From the NCBI GenBank assembly GCA_022376925.1, contig JAIOJX010000005.1:155883501-155947500 (forward strand): a stretch of DNA of 64,000 nt. The letters run 5' to 3'. Of the stretch, positions 12,825 to 24,705 are shown piece by piece (within the stretch, counting starts at the first letter, position 1; the number at the start of each line of letters is the position of its first letter). Source of the DNA: Tragulus kanchil. Its lineage: Eukaryota; Chordata; Mammalia; Artiodactyla; Tragulidae. Under the pieces are notes generated by a model that saw only the letters and a program-made list of their open reading frames with translations, was not told where the DNA came from and searched no databases. The translations under genes and the position numbers were made by a program.

Positions 12825-13122
12825 TTTCCTGGCCCTTGAAATCTGAGTTGACCTTGTGACTTGATTTTAGAAGACAGAATATGACAGAAATTGCCCATCC
12901 AAGCCTGGATTTCCATGGGCCTTGCATGTTCATCCCTCATTCACTGCCACTATCATGAGGATGAGACTGGGCCAGGAGGAGCATGCTGGCGACAAGACCA
13001 AGTGGGCAAAAGTCCTGCTGTCCCAGCTGAGACCATTCTAGACCAGCCTTAAGTGAGCTGACCTCCCAACATGAGCTCAGCCTTGATCAGCAGAACTGCC
13101 CCCTGATCCAGGGCTGGTTGCA
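12825..13122 (+). mobile_element. MLT1-like LTR fragment, duplicate copy
   Basis: Same sequence as 11690-11990, repeated by duplication E with a two-base indel. Confidence 0.5.
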
Positions 13123-13513
13123 TAGAAAGGAAGCAAAGGGGAAAATGACTTACTGCAAAGGGATTTTGCTGGGGTCCCCTTCAAGATTCTGTCATCCGAC
13201 TTAAGTAGATTCAACCATTCTGCCCAAGACACCTGGTCACCGCCTGTTGTTGGAGGGTGAGATAGGGCTAAGAGTGTATGGAGGTGACAACTACCTCAAT
13301 CAAATGTATCTTGAGGCCTAAAGTAACAAAAGTATAAGCTAGGGGACCAGAGCTCTTCAAAATAACTCCCAGTGCTGAAACTAGTCTCCCTGGTCATGTT
13401 TGCTAGGAAGGGACACCAGTCCTAATGACCAGTGAAGAATAAGACTAGAATCTGGGCCAAGATGCTGGAGAAAGCATACTGGTGGTTTCAAAATATATTT
13501 CCTTAGCCTCCAG

Positions 13514-13926
13514 CAAAATGATGTCTCTTGGAGTTTCAGATGCTATCAATAAAAAAAACAATTCTTAATGGAAAAACTGGTTTGAGCCACACAGACACAA
13601 TTCTTACACTGAAAGAATGTAGTAGACAGCATTTTGCCACTTTGCTAGAATTCCAAGATTGTGGGAGAAGGATGGCAGACAAAGAATCTGATTTCAAACC
13701 ATGGTATTTAACAGTACATCCCACGAAGTTTCCACTGGAGCTTCTAGTGCATGTGTAGATGCTGCAGCTGGTCTCCTACCAGCCCTTTCAATTCCTGTGG
13801 TGTCATGATGCTCTTGCATTGTAATTAGAAAATGGTCTGAAGGTCCCAAAGCATAATGGTTTCATCTAACGTGGTGCCTTTAAATTCATCCATATCATGT
13901 GCTTATTTGCCCATATAGAACCTTGA
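13514..13926. other. Single-copy stretch, no gene recognised
   Basis: A 76-codon plus reading (13528-13758) exists here. It has no familiar motif, no conserved start context and no neighbouring exon, so I treat it as chance. Confidence 0.45.
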
Positions 13927-14030
13927 TAGGAAGAAGGAAATGGCAACCGACTCCAGCCAACCTACTTTTGGCATGGAATATTCCATGGACAGAGAAGCCT
14001 AGCAAACTACAGTCCATGGGGTCTCAAATA
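13927..14030 (+). mobile_element. Bov-tA SINE fragment
   Basis: Only the second half of a Bov-tA: AAGAAGGAAATGGCAACCGA, a diverged middle, GGACAGAGAAGCCTAGC and CTACAGTCCATGGGGTCTC. It lies directly before a full-length Bov-tA in the same orientation. Confidence 0.8.
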
Positions 14031-14035
14031 TATAT

Positions 14036-14246
14036 GGGGCCTTCCTGATGGCTCAGTGGTGAAGAATCTGCCTGTAATGCAGGCAACCCAGGTTCTGTCC
14101 CTGGGTTGGGAAGCTCCCCTGAAGGAGAGCGTGGCAACCCACTCTAGTATACTTGCCTGGAAAACTCCATGAGCCTGGTGGGCTTCAGTCAATGGGATCA
14201 CACAGAGTCTGACATGACTGAAGTGACTGAGCAACAGCAGGGCCCT
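14036..14246 (+). mobile_element. Bov-tA SINE
   Basis: Full-length: GGGCCTTCCTGATGGCTCAG head through CCCTGGGTTGGGAAGC to GTCTGACATGACTGAAG. Its last about 50 bases are also the first bases of the second copy in duplication F. Confidence 0.93.
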
Positions 14247-14784
14247 CATAAGTCAGTCCCGCTGCAGGACTGCCCTGTGGTTGGCAGGGCCCCTAACTGC
14301 TAGCCAGACTTTGTCCAAGGAAGTTTCCTTTTGATGTTGAGATATGGATAGTATTTCAAAATGCAGTGCCCTTGTTTGGCTTCATGATCTTATAAGAACA
14401 CCCCATCCACACTGAAATCTTAGGCCAAGCTTCTAATGGTGTTAAATAGATGAGGATTCCTTGAAACCTAGATGATGTGGTCTTGTCCAATTTCTTGAAG
14501 GCTACTGAAGCAGTGGGCTTCTGTACTGGAATAAGTGGCAGCTCAAATACAGGCCTAGGTTACTAGAACCCTGCTTGGTAGTTGTGAGGAATCTTGATCT
14601 CTCCATAGGAGTAAGGAGAATTCCTTGAAAGATGAGGATCATAGTCTGGAATCTTGTTACGTCTTGGTGCATATGCTGTAAGCCTGGTAGAATCCGCAAG
14701 AGAAGCTCATTGGGTCATTTCATTTTTTCTTTTTTTCTCCAAAGGAAGTTTTTAGACCAGCAAGTAACATGCTTTATTGGAATA

Positions 14785-14885
14785 AGTGAAGGTTCTGAAA
14801 TTGGATCCATGTCTATCTCCCATCTTAGTGTCTTACTATGTGACCTTTAAGTTTCTAAATCCCTGAGCCTCTTTATCTCCAGCAG
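14785..14885 (-). mobile_element. MIR SINE fragment (repeated at 15892-15992)
   Basis: CTTACTATGTGACCTTTAAG followed by CTGAGCCTCTTTATCTCC matches the reverse complement of the MIR core region. The copy is very diverged. Confidence 0.55.
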
Positions 14886-15891
14886 CTTTGTAGTAATGCA
14901 TTCATTCTGAATAGAAACTTTATCCTCAAATGGTATTAAAAATCTAAAATCCCAGGAAGACTGGTGGTGAATATAAAAATTCTATTGAAATTTTATGAAC
15001 TATCCTAAAAAGTAACCAACTGTGTTGAAAATGAGTTGAAAAGGACAAGCCCTATCTAGGAACCACTCTTATCATGGTTTCAACCTCACAATGAAAAAGG
15101 AATAAGACAGAGGAAGCCCCAAACCACCCTTGTGATCTAAATTCCTGTTGCCAGAGGCATCACAAATCAATAGGCAATGCTAGGATTATTCAATGAGTTG
15201 ATACAGTTAAAACTGAGCATCAACTAACTAGAACTTGGAAAATGGGTTGAGCAGATCTTGTTCCATATTCTGAAACTGTAGAGTAGAATGTATAAAATAC
15301 TTGATCACACAGAGTCTGACATGACTGAAGTGACTGAGCAACAGCAGGGCCCTCATAAGTCAGTCCCGCTGCAGGACTGCCCTGTGGTTGGCAGGGCCCC
15401 TAACTGCTAGCCAGACTTTGTCCAAGGAAGTTTCCTTTTGATGTTGAGATATGGATAGTATTTCAAAATGCAGTGCCCTTGTTTGGCTTCATGATCTTAT
15501 AAGAACACCCCATCCACACTGAAATCTTAGGCCAAGCTTCTAATGGTGTTAAATAGATGAGGATTCCTTGAAACCTAGATGATGTGGTCTTGTCCAATTT
15601 CTTGAAGGCTACTGAAGCAGTGGGCTTCTGTACTGGAATAAGTGGCAGCTCAAATACAGGCCTAGGTTACTAGAACCCTGCTTGGTAGTTGTGAGGAATC
15701 TTGATCTCTCCATAGGAGTAAGGAGAATTCCTTGAAAGATGAGGATCATAGTCTGGAATCTTGTTACGTCTTGGTGCATATGCTGTAAGCCTGGTAGAAT
15801 CCGCAAGAGAAGCTCATTGGGTCATTTCATTTTTTCTTTTTTTCTCCAAAGGAAGTTTTTAGACCAGCAAGTAACATGCTTTATTGGAATA

Positions 15892-15992
15892 AGTGAAGGT
15901 TCTGAAATTGGATCCATGTCTATCTCCCATCTTAGTGTCTTACTATGTGACCTTTAAGTTTCTAAATCCCTGAGCCTCTTTATCTCCAGCAG
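15892..15992 (-). mobile_element. MIR SINE fragment, duplicate copy
   Basis: Same as 14785-14885, repeated by duplication F. Confidence 0.55.
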
Positions 15993-16407
15993 CTTTGTAG
16001 TAATGCATTCATTCTGAATAGAAACTTTATCCTCAAATGGTATTAAAAATCTAAAATCCCAGGAACACTGGTGGTGAATATAAAAATTCTATTGAAATTT
16101 TATGAACTATCCTAAAAAGTAACCAACTGTGTTGAAAATGAGTTGAAAAGGACAAGCCCTATCTAGGAACCACTCTTATCATGGTTTCAACCTCACAATG
16201 AAAAAGGAATAAGACAGAGGAAGCCCCAAACCACCCTTGTGATCTAAATTCCTGTTGCCAGAGGCATCACAAATCAATAGGCAATGCTAGGATTATTCAA
16301 TGAGTTGATACAGTTAAAACTGAGCATCAACTAACTAGAACTTGGAAAATGGGTTGAGCAGATCTTGTTCCATATTCTGAAACTGTAGAGTAGAATGTAT
16401 AAAAATA

Positions 16408-16618
16408 GACTGTGTGTGAGTTGCTCAGTCGTGTCCAACTTTTTACGACCCCACGGACCATAGCTCACCAGGCTCTTCTGTCCATGGGATTTTCCAGGCA
16501 AGAATACCAAAGTGGGTTGCCATTCCCTTCTCAGGGGATTTCCTTACCCAGGGATAGAATCTGGTTCTCCTGCACTTGAGGCAGATTCTTTACCATCTGA
16601 GACCATCAAGGAAACGAC
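16408..16618 (-). mobile_element. Bov-tA SINE
   Basis: Antisense copy: GAGTTGCTCAGTCGTGTCCA, TCCATGGGATTTTCCAGGCA, then TTCTTTACCATCTGAGACC. Lies just beyond duplication F and is present once. Confidence 0.93.
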
Positions 16619-17202
16619 CCCTCCCCAAGAGAAAATAGACTACAGAAACTAAACAGGAATGCTCATCACACTTGAGAGGTAAAGCAGTTTGTTTCCTGAA
16701 CTTTTAAAGAAAAGAACTAAGATACAGAAAACTGATAATATACTGAAGATACTAGGAAGTGTGTACTGGGATGTGGTAGGTCAGGGCATGATTAAGTTAA
16801 AATATTCCTAAATATCAGTGGCTTAACACAAATATTCTACTCATTTGACTGAGATTTGAGGGTTGAGTGGATCATCTTCAAACAATGACTTAAGAATTCA
16901 TGCTCCTTCCATCTCAGTTACTCTATCTGGACTGTAACTTCCAAAGTCTCCAAGGGTATGGAAGAATGAATGATATCTAGAAGGCTTATGACCAGACCTA
17001 GAGGTAGTACATATCAGTGGTACTGAAGATGTTGGACCACAGACTGTTTCACTTGTCACTGAAATAGTTTGGACCAGAATGTGGATCAACTGCATCAATA
17101 AGCACACTTTAGTTCAGCTGGGAGTATTTTGACAAGTCTTCTCAGTGGTGAGAAATGCATGTTATAGTCTGATGCATGCACATAAACTCACGGACTGATC
17201 AT
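16619..17202. other. Single-copy stretch with no gene; possible old LTR-type repeat near 16790-17010
   Basis: AGTGGCTTAACACAAATATT followed by a TGAGATTTGAGGGTTGAGTG segment resembles a common old mammalian repeat seen more clearly at 36670-36980. The rest is unassigned. Confidence 0.35.
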
Positions 17203-17452
17203 AGTTTCTAGATTGGCACTGGACTTAGGGGCAGAAATGTGTATCACTTTTCCCACAATGGGATCAGAACCCAGTCATGCTCCTACTTTACTGTGAGAAG
17301 GCAGGAAACATAGTTGTCGGTGCTATGTTCTCCCAAATCATATTTGTTCTTCCCTCATGGACACAAAGAAGGCCATGAAAGGCTGATATTCTAACTAGGT
17401 ATATAAAAACCAATAGATGAATGCCATCAGGTACAATGGCAGAGTAATAATG

Positions 17453-17655
17453 TTAGTTGCTCAGTTATGTCTGACTCTGTGACCCCAAGGACTGTAACCT
17501 GCCAGGCTCCTCTGTCCATGGAATTCTCCAGGCAAGAAGACTGGAGTGAACAGCCATCCCCTTCTTCAGGGTATCTTCCTGACCCAGGGATTGAACCTGA
17601 GTCTCCTGTGATGTAGGTAAATTCTTTAGCACCTGAACCACAAGGGAAGCCAAAA
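17453..17655 (-). mobile_element. Bov-tA SINE
   Basis: Antisense: TTAGTTGCTCAGTTATGTCT, CCAGGCTCCTCTGTCCATGG, then ACCACAAGGGAAGCC at the tRNA head. Confidence 0.93.
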
Positions 17656-18665
17656 GGTTCTCCAGAAAGAACAATGGGAGAAATTGTCAAAATCAGGTAT
17701 TTCAGACCTCAAACAAAGACCTTGCAGCATTTCAGAATAATCTCTAACAGCAGGCTCTGATGTTTTTAAAATGTTCTATTATTTCTATTCTCTTTACCTT
17801 CATGCCCAGCTCTGTGCTACTTCGAAAACCAACAAACTTGGAAGGGACCAGAGTAGAATGAAATCAGAACTCTTTCAAAACCCAATTCCTGGAGAATTGT
17901 AACTCTTTGGCCTGTTTGGGTCACTGGAAGACTCTACACTCAACACTGTCTTTATTTGACCTGACTCAGTGATCACCTAGTTCAAAACTTTACCTCAAGA
18001 GAACTCCCCCAAAGTAGAGGCAGTTGTTGAATGTAGCAGTTGCCTGAGATGATGGATATATAAGGTGGGGGAAAACATTGGACTAAGAAACTTAACAGGA
18101 AAAACTAGAACTTGTATGCCCAGATGATCTTTGAAAAGCTCCAATACGTTCTTAAGAATCTAGAAAGTCCCATATGCAGGGCTGCACACATTCCAAGAAA
18201 GACACTCGAGAAAATCCTAAGCCTTAACCTCTCACTGGTCTTGAAACTCTGAACAAGCAGAAAATGAAGGCTAAGGCAGTTTTCAGCTGCCAGACTGAGT
18301 TCTAAAGGTATGTCCTAACACATGCACAAACTTCCTCAGCAAAGACTGGGGCCTTTACGTCCCAGCTGATAAGCTACTGAGTGGCAGATTCCTTAGATCA
18401 CTTCTCTAACAGCTCAGTTTCTAGATTGGCACTGGACTTAGGGGCAGAAATGTGTATCACTTTTCCCACAATGGGATCAGAACCCAGTCATGCTCCTACT
18501 TTACTGTGAGAAGGCAGGAAACATAGTTGTCGGTGCTATGTTCTCCCAAATCATATTTGTTCTTCCCTCATGGACACAAAGAAGGCCATGAAAGGCTGAT
18601 ATTCTAACTAGGTATATAAAAACCAATAGATGAATGCCATCAGGTACAATGGCAGAGTAATAATG

Positions 18666-18868
18666 TTAGTTGCTCAGTTATGTCTGACTCTGTGACCCCA
18701 AGGACTGTAACCTGCCAGGCTCCTCTGTCCATGGAATTCTCCAGGCAAGAAGACTGGAGTGAACAGCCATCCCCTTCTTCAGGGTATCTTCCTGACCCAG
18801 GGATTGAACCTGAGTCTCCTGTGATGTAGGTAAATTCTTTAGCACCTGAACCACAAGGGAAGCCAAAA
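18666..18868 (-). mobile_element. Bov-tA SINE, duplicate copy
   Basis: Same as 17453-17655, shifted by 1213 in duplication G. Confidence 0.93.
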
Positions 18869-19280
18869 GGTTCTCCAGAAAGAACAATGGGAGAAATTGT
18901 CAAAATCAGGTATTTCAGACCTCAAACAAAGACCTTGCAGCATTTCAGAATAATCTCTAACAGCAGGCTCTGATGTTTTTAAAATGTTCTATTATTTCTA
19001 TTCTCTTTACCTTCATGCCCAGCTCTGTGCTACTTCGAAAACCAACAAACTTGGAAGGGACCAGAGTAGAATGAAATCAGAACTCTTTCAAAACCCAATT
19101 CCTGGAGAATTGTAACTCTTTGGCCTGTTTGGGTCACTGGAAGACTCTACACTCAACACTGTCTTTATTTGACCTGACTCAGTGATCACCTAGTTCAAAA
19201 CTTTACCTCAAGAGAACTCCCCCAAAGTAGAGGCAGTTGTTGAATGTAGCAGTTGCCTGAGATGATGGATATATAAGGTG

Positions 19281-21545
19281 GGGGAAAACATTGGACTAAG
19301 AAACTTAACAGGAAAAACTAGAACTTGTATGCCCAGATGATCTTTGAAAAGCTCCAATACGTTCTTAAGAATCTAGAAAGTCCCATATGCAGGGCTGCAC
19401 ACATTCCAAGAAAGACACTCGAGAAAATCCTAAGCCTTAACCTCTCACTGGTCTTGAAACTCTGAACAAGCAGAAAATGAAGGCTAAGGCAGTTTTCAGC
19501 TGCCAGACTGAGTTCTAAAGGTATGTCCTAACACATGCACAAACTTCCTCAGCAAAGACTGGGGGCCTTTACGTCCCAGCTGATAAGCTACTGAGTGGCA
19601 GATTCCCTTAGATCACTTCTCTAACAGAATAGACCTCGATCGTCATGTGATGAATCCTGACTTCACAGAATTTAGTCAAGTTACTAAATAAGCAAATGAC
19701 AGATGACAAGTCCTAGGGAGAGCCTAATCTCTGGAGCTGCCATATTAATGTCCATTTTTCAACAAAAAGTTGAAACAGTATGGCCCAAACACAAGAAAAA
19801 TAGCTGTCATAAATGGTCCTGCAGAATCCTAGATACTGGACTTATTCAACACTTTAAATTGGCTATTTAAAATACCTTTTAAGAAATGTAACCCTGCCCA
19901 AAAGACTAATTGCCAAAACTTGGAAGCAACCAAGATTTCCTTCAGTAGGTGAATGGATAAATTGGATAAATAAACCGTGATATATCCAGACAATGGAATA
20001 TCAGTCAATGCTAAAAAGAAATGAACTACTCAAGCCATGAAAAGACTCTGAACATTTCAATGCACATTACTAAGTGAAAGCAGTCAGTCAGAAAAGTTTA
20101 TACACTGTGTGCTTCCAACTATATGACATTACGGAAAAGGCAAAACAAGAGAGACAGTGAAAGGATCGGCGGTTGCCAGGAGTTGGGGGAAAGGAGGAAT
20201 GAATAGGCCAGAGCATAGAAGACCTTTATTGCCGTAAAACTATGATGGTCGATATGTTATTATATATTTATCCAAACCTGTAGGAGATACAACACCAAGA
20301 ATAAACCCTAAGGTAAACTATGGGTGAGCAGTATAGGCTCATTGATTGTAACATTTATACCAGTCTGGTGGGGGATGTTGGGATAGGGAAGGCTGCAGAT
20401 GGTGGTGTGCTGGGGAAAACATTGGACTAAGAAACTTAACAGGAAAAACTAGAACTTGTATGCCCAGATGATCTTTGAAAAGCTCCAATACGTTCTTAAG
20501 AATCTAGAAAGTCCCATATGCAGGGCTGCACACATTCCAAGAAAGACACTCGAGAAAATCCTAAGCCTTAACCTCTCACTGGTCTTGAAACTCTGAACAA
20601 GCAGAAAATGAAGGCTAAGGCAGTTTTCAGCTGCCAGACTGAGTTCTAAAGGTATGTCCTAACACATGCACAAACTTCCTCAGCAAAGACTGGGGGCCTT
20701 TACGTCCCAGCTGATAAGCTACTGAGTGGCAGATTCCCTTAGATCACTTCTCTAACAGAATAGACCTCGATCGTCATGTGATGAATCCTGACTTCACAGA
20801 ATTTAGTCAAGTTACTAAATAAGCAAATGACAGATGACAAGTCCTAGGGAGAGCCTAATCTCTGGAGCTGCCATATTAATGTCCATTTTTCAACAAAAAG
20901 TTGAAACAGTATGGCCCAAACACAAGAAAAATAGCTGTCATAAATGGTCCTGCAGAATCCTAGATACTGGACTTATTCAACACTTTAAATTGGCTATTTA
21001 AAATACCTTTTAAGAAATGTAACCCTGCCCAAAAGACTAATTGCCAAAACTTGGAAGCAACCAAGATTTCCTTCAGTAGGTGAATGGATAAATTGGATAA
21101 ATAAACCGTGATATATCCAGACAATGGAATATCAGTCAATGCTAAAAAGAAATGAACTACTCAAGCCATGAAAAGACTCTGAACATTTCAATGCACATTA
21201 CTAAGTGAAAGCAGTCAGTCAGAAAAGTTTATACACTGTGTGCTTCCAACTATATGACATTACGGAAAAGGCAAAACAAGAGAGACAGTGAAAGGATCGG
21301 CGGTTGCCAGGAGTTGGGGGAAAGGAGGAATGAATAGGCCAGAGCATAGAAGACCTTTATTGCCGTAAAACTATGATGGTCGATATGTTATTATATATTT
21401 ATCCAAACCTGTAGGAGATACAACACCAAGAATAAACCCTAAGGTAAACTATGGGTGAGCAGTATAGGCTCATTGATTGTAACATTTATACCAGTCTGGT
21501 GGGGGATGTTGGGATAGGGAAGGCTGCAGATGGTGGTGTGCTGGG
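19281..21545. repeat. Tandem duplication H, period 1131
   Basis: Copy 1 is 19281-20411 and copy 2 starts at about 20412 with GGGGAAAACATTGGACTAAG. The junction falls in a G run shared by both ends (GTGCTGGGG and GGTGGGGGAAAAC). Bases 18069-18412, 19281-19628 and 20412-20759 form a triplicate. Confidence 0.95.
19893..20411 (+). mobile_element. L1M LINE 3' end, truncated by duplication junction
   Basis: Old L1 3' end cut at 20411. The complete copy is at 21024-21635. Confidence 0.85.
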
Positions 21546-21635
21546 GGCAGGTATTCAAGGGCTCTCTGTACTTCTGCTCAACTCTGCTCTGAACCTAATA
21601 GTGCTCTAAAAAATTATCCTTTAATTTCTTTTAAA
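21024..21635 (+). mobile_element. L1M LINE 3' end
   Basis: Typical blocks of the old mammalian L1 3' end occur in order: GAAGCAACCAAGATTTCCTT, GTGAATGGATAAATTGGATA, GACAATGGAATATCAGTCAA, CCAACTATATGACATTACGG, GGTTGCCAGGAGTTGGGGGA, CTGGTGGGGGATGTTGGGAT and TGCTCTAAAAAATTATC. Non-coding 3' tail, long dead. Confidence 0.88.
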
Positions 21636-21647
21636 AGACTAAAGGAG

Positions 21648-21912
21648 GGGCTTCCCTGGTGGTCCAGGGGGTAGGGACACCACCTTGCAGTGCAAGGGGC
21701 GCCAGTTTGATTCCTGGCCTGGGAAGATCCCATGTGCCACAGAGCAGCTGGACTGATGTGTCCAACTACCGAGCCAGAGCTCTGGAGTGCATGTTCCCAG
21801 AGCTGGTGCTCTGTAACGAGAGAGGCCACTGCAATGGGAGGCCCACACAGGCCAAAGAACAAAGATGGATGAAAACAAATAAAAATGAGAGGCCAATAGA
21901 AGCAGCTAAAAA
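21648..21912 (+). mobile_element. CHR-type tRNA SINE with clear target-site duplication
   Basis: GGGGCTTCCCTGGTGGTCCA head, GGCCTGGGAAGATCCC, GAGAGGCCACTGCAATGGGA body and A-rich tail. AAAGACTAAAGGA flanks it on both sides (about 21635-21649 and 21910-21929), a target-site duplication from retrotransposition. Cetartiodactyl tRNA-derived family; the subfamily name is uncertain. Confidence 0.88.
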
Positions 21913-22670
21913 GAAAAAAGACTAAAGGAAAATATGAAGTCTTGCCAATTAGAGAATATTCAAATATTTTTAAAATAACCAAGATAGACATTCTTAAAGT
22001 ATAACTGAGACTCTTCAAGTATGCTGGTATATATCTCTGAACACCTTCTTCTGCCTAGAAGAATCTGAGCTTCTAGAGCAGCTAACTTGAATATCAAATG
22101 TACTTGAATTAGATGTAATTTAGTATATTGCAATTCTTGTGAATATATTAAAAACCGCTAGGGGCTTCCCTGGTGGTCCAGTGGGTAAGGACACCGCCTT
22201 GCAGTGCAAGGGGTGCCAGTTCGATCCCTGGCCTGGGAAGATCCCAGTGCTGGAGCAGCTGGACTGATGTGTCCAACTACCGAGCCAGAGCTCTGGAGTG
22301 CATGTTCCCAGAGCTGGTGCTCTGTAACGAGAGAGGCCACTGCAATGGGAGGCCCACACAGGCCAAAGAACAAAGATGGATGAAAACAAATAAAAATGAG
22401 AGGCCAATAGAAGCAGCTAAAAAGAAAAAAGACTAAAGGAAAATATGAAGTCTTGCCAATTAGAGAATATTCAAATATTTTTAAAATAACCAAGATAGAC
22501 ATTCTTAAAGTATAACTGAGACTCTTCAAGTATGCTGGTATATATCTCTGAACACCTTCTTCTGCCTAGAAGAATCTGAGCTTCTAGAGCAGCTAACTTG
22601 AATATCAAATGTACTTGAATTAGATGTAATTTAGTATATTGCAATTCTTGTGAATATATTAAAAACCGCT
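21740..22670. repeat. Tandem duplication I, period 511, junction inside SINEs
   Basis: Bases from about 21741 to 22159 recur from about 22252 to 22670 (21780 matches 22291; 22160 matches 22671). The junction, about 22245-22253, joins the head of the SINE at 22160 to the body of the SINE at 21648. The join reads GATCCCAGTGCTGGAGCAGC, several bases short of both parents. Confidence 0.9.
22160..22436 (+). mobile_element. Chimeric CHR-type SINE
   Basis: The first about 88 bases match the SINE head at 22671. From about 22252 on the sequence is that of the SINE body at 21741-21912. A product of joining two related SINEs, not an independent insertion. Confidence 0.85.
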
Positions 22671-22972
22671 AGGGGCTTCCCTGGTGGTCCAGTGGGTAAG
22701 GACACCGCCTTGCAGTGCAAGGGGTGCCAGTTCGATCCCTGGCCTGGGAAGATCCCACGTGCCGCGGAACGGCTGGACCAATGTGTCCAATTACCGAGTT
22801 GGAGCTCTGGCGCGCATGCGCCCAGAGCCGGTGCTCTGCGATGACAGAGGCCACCACGATGGGAGGCCCACAAGAGCCAAAGAACAAAGACGGATGAAAA
22901 TAGAGAAATGAACGACCAATAGAAGTGGCCCGCCCATCCCCCTCCCTCCCCCCCACCCCCCAAAAGATTAAT
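22671..22972 (+). mobile_element. CHR-type tRNA SINE with C-rich tail
   Basis: GGGGCTTCCCTGGTGGTCCA head, a CpG-rich body (GTGCCGCGGAACGGC, GCGCGCATGCGCCC), then a poly-C and poly-A tract at 22928-22976. The high CpG content suggests a younger copy than 21648-21912. Confidence 0.85.
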
Positions 22973-23604
22973 AAAAAACTGCTGAATTAGGGTGAATGTT
23001 AAGATATATATACTTTTAAACTATCTTTTTAGCTATCTCAAAACAACAATGGACTAGGGACAATTTACCTCACAGAGAAAAACCAATAAATATAAAGAGA
23101 TTAATTGCATAAGAGTAAAGGTGAAAACTAAAGTGAGAGATGATTATCTGCTTGAATGCTTGATACTGGTGGGATATGGTGGTTGACCTCACCAGCTGGC
23201 CCAAGTTGATAGGAAGCTTCTGAGGGACAGTCAGGCAGTGTCACCATCAGGTCTGTTCTCACTTGGATCATCTTGCCTCTGGCAGTTGAGACATAAAAGA
23301 CAAAATAGAAGAAAAGACTAAGATACTAAATATTTAACAATGACTTTATAGAATAGACCATAGTACAGACACTAGATAGAATATTGTTCATTTGAAGTAG
23401 CTGTAGAAAAATGCTTTGTTGAAAACCATAATATAGAGCTATATATAATTGAATTTATAATCAGCATTTGTATTCCATTCTAATTGCATAGTAGTCCTAG
23501 TGTATAACTCTTTTATATTTTTCATGAAAGTACTTGATAAAACAGAACCAGGGATTTAGCATAACATACTCATGGTATATTACTAATACAGTAAATTTTT
23601 TTTT

Positions 23605-23732
23605 TTTTTGGTGGTACCGTGTTCACTGCTGCTTATGGGTTTCTCTAGCTGTGGCAAGTGGGCCTACTCTTCAAGTGGGTGACTTTTGTTGCAGAGCACA
23701 GGCTGTAGGCTCTTGATTGTAGGGCTTAACTT
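23605..23732 (-). mobile_element. CHR-type SINE, truncated and corrupted copy
   Basis: Antisense SINE starting in a T run at 23597. The middle is deleted and the head missing relative to 24706-24962. Confidence 0.75.
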
Positions 23733-23770
23733 TTGAATACTTCTTGTGAGATAGTATTGAAGTAACCGCT

Positions 23771-24072
23771 AGGGGCTTCCCTGGTGGTCCAGTGGGTAAG
23801 GACACCGCCTTGCAGTGCAAGGGGTGCCAGTTCGATCCCTGGCCTGGGAAGATCCCATGTGTCGCGGAGCGGCTGGACCGATGTGTCCAATTACCAAGCC
23901 GGAGCTCTAGAGCGCATGCGCCCAGAGCCGGTGCTCTGCGATGACAGAGGCCACCACGATGGGAGGCCCACAAGAGCCAAAGAACAAAGACGGATGAAAA
24001 TAGAGAAATGAACGACCAATAGAAGTGGCCCGCCCATCCCCCTCCCACCCCCCCCCACCCCCCCCAAAAAAA
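23771..24072 (+). mobile_element. CHR-type tRNA SINE with C-rich tail, duplicate copy
   Basis: Counterpart of 22671-22972 with about eight substitutions (for example GTGTCGCGGAGCGGC against GTGCCGCGGAACGGC), mostly transitions, and a longer C/A tract. Confidence 0.85.
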
Positions 24073-24705
24073 GATTAAAAAAAAAAACTGCTGAATTAGG
24101 GTGAATGTTAAGATATATATACTTTTAAACTATCTTTTTAGCTATCTCAAAACAACAATGGACTAGGGACAATTTACCTCACAGAGAAAAACCAATAAAT
24201 ATAAAGAGATTAATTGCATAAGAGTAAAGGTGAAAACTAAAGTGAGAGATGATTATCTGCTTGAATGCTTGATACTGGTGGGATATGGTGGTTGACCTCA
24301 CCAGCTGGCCCAAGTTGATAGGAAGCTTCTGAGGGACAGTCAGGCAGTGTCACCATCAGGTCTGTTCTCACTTGGATCATCTTGCCTCTGGCAGTTGAGA
24401 CATAAAAGACAAAATAGAAGAAAAGACTAAGATACTAAATATTTAACAATGACTTTATAGAATAGACCATAGTACAGACACTAGATAGAATATTGTTCAT
24501 TTGAAGTAGCTGTAGAAAAATGCTTTGTTGAAAACCATAATATAGAGCTATATATAATTGAATTTATAATCAGCATTTGTATTCCATTCTAATTGCATAG
24601 TAGTCCTAGTGTATAACTCTTTTATATTTTTCATGAAAGTACTTGATAAAACAGAACCAGGGATTTAGCATAACATACTCATGGTATATTACTAATACAG
24701 TAAAT

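Larger units (their letters stand above)
11244..13513. repeat. Tandem duplication E, period about 1135
   Basis: Copy 1 is 11244-12378 and copy 2 starts at 12379 with ATTTAGACTGCTTAAATTTC. Near the end of copy 1, GATGCTGGAACTGG has lost about 9 bases relative to GATGCTGGAGAAAGCATACT in copy 2. Mid-unit, AAAAAGGGGACTTTGCC differs from AAAAGGTGACTTTGCC. Bases 10098-10232, 11244-11378 and 12379-12513 are a triplicate. Confidence 0.95.
14196..16405. repeat. Tandem duplication F, period 1107
   Basis: Copy 1 is 14196-15300 and copy 2 starts at 15303 with GATCACACAGAGTCTGACAT, so 15303-15353 is an isolated Bov-tA tail. Identity is near perfect: one G/C change (AGGAAGACTGG near 14953, AGGAACACTGG near 16060) and an A-run difference at the junction. 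Confidence 0.95.
17203..19628. repeat. Tandem duplication G, period 1213
   Basis: Copy 1 is 17203-18412 and copy 2 is 18416-19628, starting AGTTTCTAGATTGGCACTGG. Near the end of copy 1, two homopolymers are one base short (ACTGGGGCC against ACTGGGGGCC; GATTCCTTAG against GATTCCCTTAG). The final about 345 bases recur a third time in duplication H. Confidence 0.95.

Noticed and set aside
21614..24048. Reading frames of 60-134 codons on both strands
   Set aside because: They are translations of CHR-type SINEs, open on both strands and repeated with each SINE.
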